Shown here piece after piece: positions 1 to 6,378 of a stretch of DNA of 11,008 nt (within the stretch, counting starts at the first letter, position 1; every line of letters begins with the position of its first letter). The notes below the pieces were generated by a model. The model had not been told where the DNA came from, searched no databases, and saw nothing but the letters and a program-made list of their open reading frames with translations. The position numbers and the translations under genes are program-made. The DNA comes from Candidatus Acidiferrales bacterium (lineage in GTDB: Bacteria; Acidobacteriota; Terriglobia; Acidiferrales; UBA7541): positions 1 to 11,008 of the forward strand of contig CATPAM010000576.1 in assembly GCA_955651735.1 (NCBI GenBank), read 5' to 3'.

Positions 1-591
1 CCCAAAAATAGGAGTCTCATATTGGCCGGGTTCGACAATCACGGATTCAATTCCTTGCGCGGCAAGTTCGTAGCTGTACGCCTCTGCCAACGCCTCAAGT
101 GCAAATTTGCTGGCGCAATAGAAACCCATGGAAGGAGCAATGATGCGGCCGGCGGCACTGCTGATGTGCATGAGCACGCCGCTGCGTTGGCGGCGCATGT
201 GCGGAAGCACGGCGCGATTGACGCGAACTGGGCCGAAAAAATTCGCGTCCATCAGACGCTGCGCTTGTTCGGTGGTGACAGCTTCCGCCAACCCTGAGAC
301 GAAGTAGCCGGCGTTGTTGATGGCGACGTCGATGCGACCGGCTTTGGCGACGGCGGCATCCACCGCCCGCTCGACCGATGCGTCGTCGGTTACATCCAGT
401 TCAAGGACGTGTATTGGCAGTGAATCCTTTTCCGCAAGCGTACGGATTTCGGAGGCATTCTTGGCATTGCGGCCTCCGGGGTCACGCATCGTCGCGAAAA
501 CGGTATGCCCTTTACGAGCCAGGGTATCGGCGAACAATCTGCCGAAGCCGGTGCTGGAGCCGGTGATGAGAACCACTTGCTTGGAATTCAT
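1..591 (-). CDS. Short-chain dehydrogenase/reductase, C-terminus cut by window edge
   Basis: Classical SDR oxidoreductase, expected to be cytosolic and to use NAD(P)H on an unknown carbonyl or hydroxyl substrate. 197 residues are visible from the ATG at 591-589, and the frame runs open off the left edge. Seen: the Rossmann glycine motif TGSSTGFG (residues 10-17), a D-V pair after the third strand (66-67), NNAG (92-95), Asn117, catalytic Ser145 in ISSAAG, and Tyr158 and Lys162 in YCASK. The 13-residue Ser-Tyr gap and the YxxxK spacing are normal for the family. An Arg shortly after the second strand (ATMRD, residue 36) suggests NADP preference; this is inference. The start is set by an ideal AAGGAGG at 598-604. 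Roughly 50-90 residues of the usual 250-290 are missing off the edge. The gene lies downstream of the ECF42 sigma gene on the same strand, 247 bases away, with no promoter I could identify. Confidence 0.93.
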   Translation of the reverse strand, partial: MNSKQVVLITGSSTGFGRLFADTLARKGHTVFATMRDPGGRNAKNASEIRTLAEKDSLPIHVLELDVTDDASVERAVDAAVAKAGRIDVAINNAGYFVSGLAEAVTTEQAQRLMDANFFGPVRVNRAVLPHMRRQRSGVLMHISSAAGRIIAPSMGFYCASKFALEALAEAYSYELAAQGIESVIVEPGQYETPIFG

Positions 592-755
592 GATTATCCC
601 TCCTTGTGGGGCTACCGTGAACTCACTTTGATGCCGGAAGTAAAGCAGTTGGGTACAAGGATCGCGATCATGCCCGGAATTGACGGAGCGGTTCTGGCAA
701 AACGCAGTCTGTGATCCCTTTTATGAGTGTCGCGCCTCCAGCGTTGGGACGGAAT

Positions 756-777
756 GGCGAGATGAACTCGCCGCTAC
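756..777 (+). repeat. REP-like hairpin with GCTAC tail (copy 1)
   Basis: The 6-bp stem GGCGAG (756-761) pairs with CTCGCC (767-772) around a 5-base loop and is followed by GCTAC. The layout (GC-rich stem, small loop, GCTAC) is shared with copies at 803, 2236 and 7701 although the stems differ in sequence. It lies in the gap between the sigma gene and the SDR gene, 26 bases from copy 2. Confidence 0.5.
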
Positions 778-802
778 GGGGAAGGAAGGCGGGATGCGCG
801 GA

Positions 803-827
803 GCCCGCTTCGGAAAGCGGGCGCTAC
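803..827 (+). repeat. REP-like hairpin with GCTAC tail (copy 2)
   Basis: A perfect 8-bp stem, GCCCGCTT (803-810) with AAGCGGGC (815-822), encloses a 4-base loop and is followed by GCTAC (823-827). Read on the minus strand it starts 11 bases after the stop codon of the ECF42 sigma gene. It could therefore act as a 3' mRNA hairpin, although no T-run follows and a classical intrinsic terminator is not supported. Confidence 0.6.
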
Positions 828-838
828 ACTGCGCGGGC

Positions 839-2113
839 TCAAGCGCGGGAGCTTTGGGCGGAGGCGCGGGCGCGGTCGAGGAGGAGGTCGCGTTCGCGGG
901 CGTTGCGGGTGAGGGAGGCGGCGCGGGCGAACTCTTGCTGGGCTTCGGCGAAACGGCCGAGCTTGAACAGAAAGTCGCCGCGGACGCTGGGCAGGAGATG
1001 GTAGGCCTTGAGGGAGGGCTCAGAGGCGAGCGCGTCGATGAGCTCGAGGCCGGCGGCGGGGCCGAAGGCCATCGCGACGGCGACTGCACGATTCAGCTCC
1101 ACGACCGGAGATGGGGTGAGCTGGGCGAGCTCGGCGTATAGCTCGACGATGCGCGGCCAGTCCGTGTCCTGCGGCGCGAGCGCTCGGGCATGGCAGGCGG
1201 CAATCGCGGCCTGGAGGGCGTACGGGCCACGGCTGCCGCCGAGTTTTTCGGCAAGCTCGAGCGCGACGAGACCGCGGCGGATGAGGAGCTGGTCCCAGAG
1301 CGAGCGGTCTTGGTCGAGGAGGAGGATAGGCTCTCCGGACGGACTCACGCGGGCGGCGGAGCGCGAGGCCTGAATCTGCATGAGGGCGACGAGGCCGTGG
1401 ACCTCCGGCTCGTTGGGAGCGAGCTCGGCCAGGATACGGCCGAGGCGCAGCGCGTCTTCGCAGAGGGCAGGGCGCATCCAGTCGTCGCCGGCGGTGGCGG
1501 AGTAGCCCTCGTTGAAAACGAGGTAGATGACTTCGAGCACGGAGGCGAGACGCGCGGCAAGGTCGGCCTTGCGAGGAATCTCAAAAGGCACGTGCGCATC
1601 GGAGAGCGTGCGCTTGGCGCGAACGATGCGCTGGGCGACGGTGGGCTCGGCGACGAGGAAGGCGCGGGCGATTTCGTCGGTGGTCAGACCGCCGAGCAAG
1701 CGTAGGGTCAGGGCTACGCGGGCCTCCGGCGAGAGAACCGGATGACAGGAGATGAAGACGAGGCGAAGGAGGTCGTCGCCAACTTCGTCGTCGATTGCGG
1801 CGTCGAGATCCGGCACGGCCATCTCCTGCTGGGCTTCTAGCTCGCGGCCGAACTCCTGGTGCTTTCGCTCGAGGAGCTTGTTGCGGCGCCGGAGGTCGAT
1901 CGCGCGATGCTTCGCGGTGGCCATGAGCCAGGCGCCGGGGTTGTCCGGGATGCCGGACTCCGGCCACTGTTCGAGGGCGGCAACGAGAGCGTCCTGGGCT
2001 AGCTCTTCGGCGATGCCGACGTCGCGGACGATGCGCGTTAGGCCGGCGATGATGCGGGCGGACTCAATGCGCCAGACCGCGTCGATGGCGCGATGGGTGA
2101 GGGTAGACGTCAC
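839..2113 (-). CDS. ECF RNA polymerase sigma factor, ECF42 type, with long C-terminal helical domain
   Basis: Directs RNA polymerase to a small set of promoters. The 424 residues contain sigma region 2 (about 10-80, with AEELAQDALVAALEQW and AKHRAIDLRRR) and region 4 (about 115-170, ending in a helix-turn-helix around TTDEIARAFLVAEPTVAQRI). A C-terminal extension of about 250 residues is rich in paired helices and carries FNEGY (200-204) and LLDQDRSLWD (265-274). This architecture, next to DGPF genes, is that of group ECF42, where the extension is described as TPR-like and needed for activity. There is no membrane anti-sigma gene beside it, as expected for this group. The start is a GTG (2113-2111) with no strong ribosome binding site; a nearby ATG is out of frame. 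The 141 bases up to the upstream DGPF gene contain a hairpin repeat but no copy of the TGTCGATTT promoter motif, so it may be read from the promoter at 2742. Confidence 0.93.
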   Translation of the reverse strand: MTSTLTHRAIDAVWRIESARIIAGLTRIVRDVGIAEELAQDALVAALEQWPESGIPDNPGAWLMATAKHRAIDLRRRNKLLERKHQEFGRELEAQQEMAVPDLDAAIDDEVGDDLLRLVFISCHPVLSPEARVALTLRLLGGLTTDEIARAFLVAEPTVAQRIVRAKRTLSDAHVPFEIPRKADLAARLASVLEVIYLVFNEGYSATAGDDWMRPALCEDALRLGRILAELAPNEPEVHGLVALMQIQASRSAARVSPSGEPILLLDQDRSLWDQLLIRRGLVALELAEKLGGSRGPYALQAAIAACHARALAPQDTDWPRIVELYAELAQLTPSPVVELNRAVAVAMAFGPAAGLELIDALASEPSLKAYHLLPSVRGDFLFKLGRFAEAQQEFARAASLTRNARERDLLLDRARASAQSSRA

Positions 2114-2235
2114 GGCTACCCATCACACCATCTTCAAAACGTTCGCGCAAGCCGACCGCACCCGTGCGGCGAAATGCACGGCGTTTTCCTGGCTGTCTGG
2201 AGGAGGAATCGCTCCTGCGGTGCGATCCAGCAATC

Positions 2236-2258
2236 GGCCACCTGAAGGTGGCCGCTAC
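2236..2258 (+). repeat. REP-like hairpin with GCTAC tail (copy 3), overlapping a stop codon
   Basis: A perfect 7-bp stem, GGCCACC (2236-2242) with GGTGGCC (2247-2253), has a TGAA loop and is followed by GCTAC (2254-2258). On the minus strand the tail reads GTAGC, and its TAG is the stop codon of the DGPF gene 2255-2629. The hairpin thus begins at the last codon of that gene and lies between it and the sigma gene, where it could protect the mRNA or reduce read-through. Confidence 0.62.
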
Positions 2259-2629
2259 GGTTTGGGAGCAAAGTCTTCCGGGCCGAACATCTGGCGAACC
2301 TCGGTTTCGCCTTCCCAGCCGGGCCAGTGTTTCTTGTGAAGCTCCATGAAGCGCACCGCGGAGTCGACCGCTTCTTGCTTCGACTTCAAATCAAACTGCG
2401 CGTACCCACCGACAATCTCCTTGGCCTCGGTGAAAGGTCCGTCGGTCACGGTGATCTTCCCACCGGAAAGGCGGACACGGGCTCCCATCGCGGTCGGGCC
2501 GAGTCCACCGCCTCCGAGCATGGTGCCGGATTTCACCGCCTCTTCGCTGAGCTTGTCAATGGCGTCCATCAACTCCTTGGGTGGAAGGCCCGAGCGCTCA
2601 GCCGACTTAACTATCATCATGAATTTCAT
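2255..2629 (-). CDS. DGPF/YCII-family protein, paralogue 1 (nearest the sigma gene)
   Basis: Small dimeric alpha/beta-barrel protein of the YCII-related/DGPF family, 124 residues and probably cytosolic. The catalytic role of the family is not established. Seen: the opening MKFMMIVKS strand, GARVRLSGGKITV (49-61), the family signature DGPF at 63-66 followed by TEAKEIVGGY, and the terminal strand EVRQMFGPEDF. The start at 2629 is chosen because AAGGAG (2638-2643) precedes it and its N-terminus aligns with the two paralogues. The frame stays open further upstream, but that part overlaps the promoter element at 2716-2742 and paralogue 2. The stop codon TAG lies inside a hairpin repeat. The gene has its own ECF42-type promoter, ends 141 bases before the sigma gene, and may be co-transcribed with it. 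Confidence 0.92.
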   Translation of the reverse strand: MKFMMIVKSAERSGLPPKELMDAIDKLSEEAVKSGTMLGGGGLGPTAMGARVRLSGGKITVTDGPFTEAKEIVGGYAQFDLKSKQEAVDSAVRFMELHKKHWPGWEGETEVRQMFGPEDFAPKP

Positions 2630-2715
2630 GGTCACATCTCCTTTTCTTTTCGTTTTCTGTTCGGAGCCGAGTTTCCGGAGGGTGGCTGCCGGCTGAACCT
2701 GAGCTCTATTGAAGC

Positions 2716-2742
2716 GTCGAATGAGAGGCAGCGAAATCGACA
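2716..2742 (-). promoter_or_regulatory. ECF42-type promoter P1, upstream of DGPF paralogue 1
   Basis: On the minus strand the -35 element TGTCGATTT (2742-2734) is followed by 11 bases and the -10-like element ATTCGAC (2722-2716). Counting TGTCGA and CGAC as cores, the spacer is 17 bases. The same arrangement occurs before three other genes here. The cores agree with my recollection of the TGTCGA/CGA promoter reported for ECF42 sigma factors. The start codon lies 86 bases downstream. Confidence 0.78.
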
Positions 2743-2766
2743 TATTACGCGGATTTTGCACAGCGG

Positions 2767-3138
2767 CTAGGGTGTTGCGGCCGACTGGGCGCAGGTGTTC
2801 TGGTGCGCCTCGAAAATCTGGCGAAGCTCGCACTCACCGGCGCCGGCTACTTGGAGGAATTGCTTGGCAATATTAATGGCTTCTTCCTTGGAATTGGCTT
2901 GCAGGAGGGCGAATCCGGCAATCAGCTCCTTGGACTCCGTGAAGGGCCCATCGGTGACGGTCACTTTGTCGCCAGAAATGCGAACGCGTGCTCCGAGGGC
3001 GCTTGGCAGGCAGCCTTCGGTAGCGAGCAGCGTTCCGGCCTTCATGCTCTCTTCGATCAGCTTGCCCATCTTGGACATTTCCTCCTGGGAAGGGGGAAAG
3101 TTTCGTTCCACGGTTTTGTAGATACTTAGGAATCGCAT
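2767..3138 (-). CDS. DGPF/YCII-family protein, paralogue 2
   Basis: 123 residues with the same fold pattern as its neighbours: MRFLSIYKTVER at the start, GARVRISGDKVTV (49-61), DGPF at 63-66 followed by TESKELIAGF, and ELRQIFE near the end. Function unknown beyond membership of the DGPF family linked to ECF42 sigma factors. The ATG at 3138-3136 is preceded by AAGGAG (3147-3152). Three cysteines (43, 103, 116), absent from paralogue 1, set it apart. It has its own promoter element at 3233-3259 and ends only 24 bases before the promoter of paralogue 1, so the genes look like separate, coordinately controlled units rather than one operon. Confidence 0.92.
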   Translation of the reverse strand: MRFLSIYKTVERNFPPSQEEMSKMGKLIEESMKAGTLLATEGCLPSALGARVRISGDKVTVTDGPFTESKELIAGFALLQANSKEEAINIAKQFLQVAGAGECELRQIFEAHQNTCAQSAATP

Positions 3139-3232
3139 GATGATGGCTCCTTATTTCATTGAGTCTTATTGAGTTTCGGCGCTCGATTGCCGAGTTGCTC
3201 GTGAACGGATGTGAATTCCCGCTCTACTGTAC

Positions 3233-3259
3233 GACGAATGACGCTCCACGAAATCGACA
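3233..3259 (-). promoter_or_regulatory. ECF42-type promoter P2, upstream of DGPF paralogue 2
   Basis: TGTCGATTT (3259-3251), 11 bases, then ATTCGTC (3239-3233) on the minus strand, with the same spacing as P1, P3 and P4. The -10 core is CGTC instead of CGAC. The bases before the -35 (GAACG) are shared with P4. The start codon lies 94 bases downstream. Confidence 0.78.
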
Positions 3260-3305
3260 CGTTCAATGATTTCTTGTCCTGGGCAAGCCGCGACGCGCCG
3301 CACGA

Positions 3306-3692
3306 CTACGGGTTCGCGGTTTTCTTCTGCAACTCGGGCGGGAAGTCGCAATTCTCGAACACCTGGCGAATCTCGATCAAGCCGTTTTCCGGCAGGGGGC
3401 AGCGTTTGGCCCACTCGATGGCCTCCTCCTTTGATTTCACCTGAATGATCCAGAAGCCGGCAATCACTTCCTTGGCTTCGGTAAACGGACCGTCGGTTAC
3501 AATCCGCTTGCCACCGGACACCCGGATGCGCGTCCCCTTGGAACTGGGGTGGAGCCCCTCGGCCCCAAGAAGCACGCCAGCTTTGGCCATGTCCGCGTTG
3601 AACTTTCTCATCGGGATGACGATCTCTGGGTTGGGAACCGCGAACTTCTCCAGAGCTTGCACCGGGGCTGGCAGCAACATCATGAATCGCAT
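3306..3692 (-). CDS. DGPF/YCII-family protein, paralogue 3
   Basis: 128 residues. The start MRFMMLLPAP, the strand pair GTRIRVSGGKRIV (53-65), the signature DGPF at 67-70 followed by TEAKEVIAGF, and EIRQVFE near the end identify the family. The segment between the first strand and the signature is about four residues longer than in the other two, and the region before the last strand (RCPLPENGL) also differs, so this is a diverged paralogue rather than a recent duplicate. The ATG at 3692-3690 follows AAGGAG (3701-3706). A start much further upstream (3956) is possible by frame but would cross the promoter at 3773-3799 and has no family support. Enzymatic activity is unknown. Confidence 0.92.
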   Translation of the reverse strand: MRFMMLLPAPVQALEKFAVPNPEIVIPMRKFNADMAKAGVLLGAEGLHPSSKGTRIRVSGGKRIVTDGPFTEAKEVIAGFWIIQVKSKEEAIEWAKRCPLPENGLIEIRQVFENCDFPPELQKKTANP

Positions 3693-3772
3693 TGTTGTGT
3701 CTCCTTCTGACTCAGTTTGGGACCGCGGCTTCCTGCCGGTCTCGGCCGGTTCAAACCGGGCTCCACTAACAC

Positions 3773-3799
3773 GTCGAACGAGGATCAACGAAATCGACG
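3773..3799 (-). promoter_or_regulatory. ECF42-type promoter P3, upstream of DGPF paralogue 3
   Basis: CGTCGATTT (3799-3791), 11 bases, then GTTCGAC (3779-3773) on the minus strand. It differs from the others only in the first -35 base (C for T). The spacing is the same and the start codon is 80 bases downstream. Confidence 0.75.
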
Positions 3800-3855
3800 G
3801 GTACGGTAGCGATTTTGGAAGAATTTTGTGAAGGACTCGCGAACCATGACACCGC

Positions 3856-3871
3856 CAGGTAAGGTTACCTG
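3856..3871. other. Perfect 16-base inverted repeat after the small membrane-protein gene
   Basis: CAGGTAA (3856-3862) and TTACCTG (3865-3871) are perfect complements around GG. It begins 5 bases after the stop codon of the minus-strand gene 3877-4158 and lies about 57 bases upstream of the P3 -35 element. It could be an mRNA 3' hairpin, or a protein-binding dyad for P3. The sequence does not decide between these, and there is no T-run to call it a terminator. Confidence 0.4.
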
Positions 3872-3876
3872 CCTGT

Positions 3877-4158
3877 CTAGCCAGCAATGACCCAAAGCAG
3901 CGGCCGGACGGATGCGACGATTTGCAGCAAATGCTGCAAGAGGTTGGATCCCTCACAAAGATGCGCGGGCGCCGACTGCCAAGCCGCTGAAATGGCCGGG
4001 CGCAATACCTCTAACGCCACCCAAACCACGTTGTGGAAAAGGTAGCATTCTTGAACCGCCACTCCATGGAGCATACAGAACAAAGTGGCAAGCGCGAAAC
4101 CGGCGATGGCTGCGTTCACGATTGTCTTGCGATTCCGAGAGTATGTGTACGGGGCCAT
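3877..4158 (-). CDS. Small predicted membrane protein controlled by an ECF42-type promoter
   Basis: 93 residues of a protein I do not recognise. After a short basic N-terminus (YSRNRK, 6-11) come three hydrophobic stretches: about 13-35 (AAIAGFALATLFCMLHGVAV), 40-60 (YLFHNVVWVALEVL) and 73-92 (LLQHLLQIVASVRPLLWVI). It is therefore probably an inner-membrane protein with two or three helices, with cysteines at 28, 38 and 68. The ATG at 4158-4156 follows AGGAGG with a normal gap, which with the promoter element 39 bases upstream makes a real gene likely. It shares the exact promoter type of the three DGPF genes, so it should respond to the same sigma factor. It is not a typical anti-sigma factor: no zinc-binding HxxxCxxC motif and no sizeable cytosolic domain are visible. 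Confidence 0.75.
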   Translation of the reverse strand: MAPYTYSRNRKTIVNAAIAGFALATLFCMLHGVAVQECYLFHNVVWVALEVLRPAISAAWQSAPAHLCEGSNLLQHLLQIVASVRPLLWVIAG

Positions 4159-4197
4159 GTGCGCCTCCTGTGACCTTGTTCTTGGCTCTATCCAGAT

Positions 4198-4224
4198 GTC
4201 GAACGAGGGGCGGTGAAATCGACA
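4198..4224 (-). promoter_or_regulatory. ECF42-type promoter P4, upstream of the small membrane-protein gene
   Basis: TGTCGATTT (4224-4216), 11 bases, then GTTCGAC (4204-4198) on the minus strand, with the same spacing as P1-P3. The start codon is 39 bases downstream, giving the shortest leader of the four. On the other side, 160 bases away, starts the divergent DUF1800 gene, which shows no such motif on its own strand. Confidence 0.78.
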
Positions 4225-4384
4225 CGTTCCGGGAGGGAGTTGGGGGCGGTTGGCTCAGGTAGCCAGGAGGGCGTGGCAATCCTCGACACGCCGGCGCGAA
4301 CTTTGCAACTTTATGATTCGGAGTGGGTTTAGTCTAGATAAGAGGTCGTGTTTTCGAAACGTTGTCCCGATGGAGGGAGCGCGT

Positions 4385-6376
4385 ATGAAAGTTGATTCCC
4401 GACCAGGCGCTCGCGCGACGCAGGTGCGGACCAGCGCTAAGGCATTTCTGTCTATTTTCCTTTCCTTTGCTTTTGTGTTTCCCACCGGCTTTGCCTTGCC
4501 CACGCCTGCGGCGGGTGCGGCTGCTAAAGACAAGAAAGTGAAGCAGGATCCTGCGCTGAAGGGATTGCCAATCACGGAGTTGAGTGCGGACGAGGCGATT
4601 TTGCACGCGTTGAACCGGCTGGCGTATGGTCCGTGGCCGGGAGATGTGGAGCGGGTGCGGCAGATGGGGCTGGCGAAGTGGATTGAGCAGCAGTTGAATC
4701 CGAACGCGATTGATGACCGGGCGGCGGAGGCGCGGCTGCAGCAATTCTCTACCCTGCGGATGTCGAGCGCGAAATTGCTGGCGGAGTATCCGCAGCCGAA
4801 GCAGCAGCAAAAACAGGCAGCGGCCACGGAAGCGCGGACGGAGCGGCCCGGGGATGCTGCGGCTGCGACGATTGCGAGAGATATGTCTGGGAAGGGCGCG
4901 CAGGAGCAGGCGGCGGACGCGGAGAGCGCTGAGAGCATGAAGGGCGATACGAATGCGGCGGCGTCGATGAAGCAGGAGCCTGCGGCGGAGATGAATGCGG
5001 CGACGCGCGGGGCGGGAAAGCGGGATTTGCTGGGCGGCGGCGATCCGAACGCGGTGCCGCGGGCGATCGCGGACGACAGCAAGCGGCCGCAGCGCGTGGT
5101 GGAAGAGCTGGCGATGGCCAAAGTGGCGCGGGCGATTTTCAGCCAGCGTCAGCTGCAGCAGGTGATGAATGATTTTTGGTTCAACCACTTCAACGTGTTT
5201 GCGGGGAAGGGCGAGGACCGTTGGTTCTTGACGGCTTACGAACGCGATGTAATCCAGCCGCACACGATGGGTAAATTCAAAGACTTGCTTACGGCGACGG
5301 CGAAGAGCCCGGCGATGCTTTTTTATCTGGACAATTTCTTGAGCGCCGATCCGCGAGCCGCGGACCGGATGGCGGCTGAACAGGCGGCCCGGCAGTGGCG
5401 GCGCGGCGGATTTGGACGGCCGTGGCCACCGCGTGCTCCGCAACAACAGCAAGCGAAGAAAAATGTTCGCGGATTGAATGAGAATTACGGGCGCGAGTTG
5501 ATGGAGCTGCACACGCTGGGCGTGGATGGCGGCTACACGCAGAAAGATGTGACGGAAGTGGCGCGGTGTTTCACCGGATGGACGATCGACAAGCCGCGGG
5601 AGTATGCGGATTTCAAATTCGATGAACGGTTGCATGATCCGGACCCGAAGATCGTGCTGGGCAAGAAAATCCATGCCGGCGGAATGAAGGACGGGGAGCA
5701 GGTGATCGAGGTGCTGGCGCGGCATCCGAGCACGGCGAAATTTATTTCGACGAAACTGGCGCGGCGCTTTGTGTCGGATACTCCTCCGCCATCGCTGGTG
5801 GAGCGCATGGCGCAGACATTTCAATCGAACGACGGGGATATTCGCGCGGTGCTGAAGACGATGATCTATTCGCCGGAGTTTTGGTCGCGCGAGGCGTACC
5901 AGGCGAAGATCAAGACTCCGTTCGAACTGGTGGTGTCGACGGCGCGGGCGCTGGGGGCGGATGTGGACACGCCGATGCCGCTGGTACAGTGGACGGGGCG
6001 CATCGGGGAGCCGCTGTATCAGTGCCAGCCGCCTACCGGTTACGCGGACAAGTCGGATGCTTGGGTGAATACCGGGGCGCTGCTGAACCGGTTGAATTAT
6101 TCGCTGGCGCTGGCGGGAAACAAAGTGCGCGGATCGCGGAGCGATGTGGGTTCGCTGCTGGGCCCGGAGGCAGATGGCGATGCGAAGGCGGCGCTGAATC
6201 GCGCGGTGCAGATTTTCCTCGGCGGGCAGACGGCGGCGACTACGGTGGAGACGCTGGAGAAACAGCTCGACAGTCCTCAGCTGTTGCAGGCGAAGCTGGA
6301 TGATCCGGTGAAGCGGGTGGATTTGGGAGTGGTGGCGGGATTGGTGCTGGGGGCGCCGGAGTTTCAGCGGAGATAA
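4385..6376 (+). CDS. Secreted DUF1800-domain protein
   Basis: 663 residues from the ATG at 4385. The start is chosen because GGAGGG (4372-4377) lies at the right distance; an in-frame ATG at 4370 would overlap that site. The N-terminus is a signal peptide: basic residues, the hydrophobic stretch FLSIFLSFAFVFP, then small residues. DUF1800 hallmarks follow: HALNRLAYGPWPGDVERV (from 74), GLAKWIEQQLNP, MNDFWFNHFNVF (from 261), and NENYGRELMELHTLGVDGGY (from 365). Between about 138 and 220 lies a low-complexity Gln/Ala/Glu/Met-rich insert that separates the first helices from the core. A second proline-rich patch (WPPRAPQQQQ) precedes NENYGREL. It is expected to be exported. The family's biochemical role is unknown. 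It forms an operon with the DUF1501 gene starting 2 bases after its stop, a very common pairing. Confidence 0.93.
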   Translation: MKVDSRPGARATQVRTSAKAFLSIFLSFAFVFPTGFALPTPAAGAAAKDKKVKQDPALKGLPITELSADEAILHALNRLAYGPWPGDVERVRQMGLAKWIEQQLNPNAIDDRAAEARLQQFSTLRMSSAKLLAEYPQPKQQQKQAAATEARTERPGDAAAATIARDMSGKGAQEQAADAESAESMKGDTNAAASMKQEPAAEMNAATRGAGKRDLLGGGDPNAVPRAIADDSKRPQRVVEELAMAKVARAIFSQRQLQQVMNDFWFNHFNVFAGKGEDRWFLTAYERDVIQPHTMGKFKDLLTATAKSPAMLFYLDNFLSADPRAADRMAAEQAARQWRRGGFGRPWPPRAPQQQQAKKNVRGLNENYGRELMELHTLGVDGGYTQKDVTEVARCFTGWTIDKPREYADFKFDERLHDPDPKIVLGKKIHAGGMKDGEQVIEVLARHPSTAKFISTKLARRFVSDTPPPSLVERMAQTFQSNDGDIRAVLKTMIYSPEFWSREAYQAKIKTPFELVVSTARALGADVDTPMPLVQWTGRIGEPLYQCQPPTGYADKSDAWVNTGALLNRLNYSLALAGNKVRGSRSDVGSLLGPEADGDAKAALNRAVQIFLGGQTAATTVETLEKQLDSPQLLQAKLDDPVKRVDLGVVAGLVLGAPEFQRR

Positions 6377-6378
6377 AC

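Noticed and set aside
680..1705. Several plus-strand open frames across the ECF42 sigma gene
   Set aside because: Repetitive Gly/Ala/Glu-rich translations with no ribosome binding sites, opposite a well-supported sigma factor.
2630..2833. Upstream extension of DGPF paralogue 1 to a start at 2833
   Set aside because: It would run through the promoter element P1 and the end of paralogue 2. The internal start at 2629 has AAGGAG and aligns with the paralogues.
3693..3956. Upstream extension of DGPF paralogue 3 to a start at 3956
   Set aside because: It would cover promoter P3 and the end of the membrane-protein gene. MRFMML at 3692 matches the family N-terminus and has its own ribosome binding site.
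2716..4224. The four spaced repeats as a CRISPR-like or transposon repeat array
   Set aside because: The intervals hold complete genes of different length, only the two short elements are conserved, and each lies at a promoter position.
4303..4340. Possible promoter of the DUF1800 gene (TTGCAA with TTTAGT or TAGATA)
   Set aside because: Neither candidate -10 has good spacing to the -35 (19 or 26 bases), so it was not annotated.
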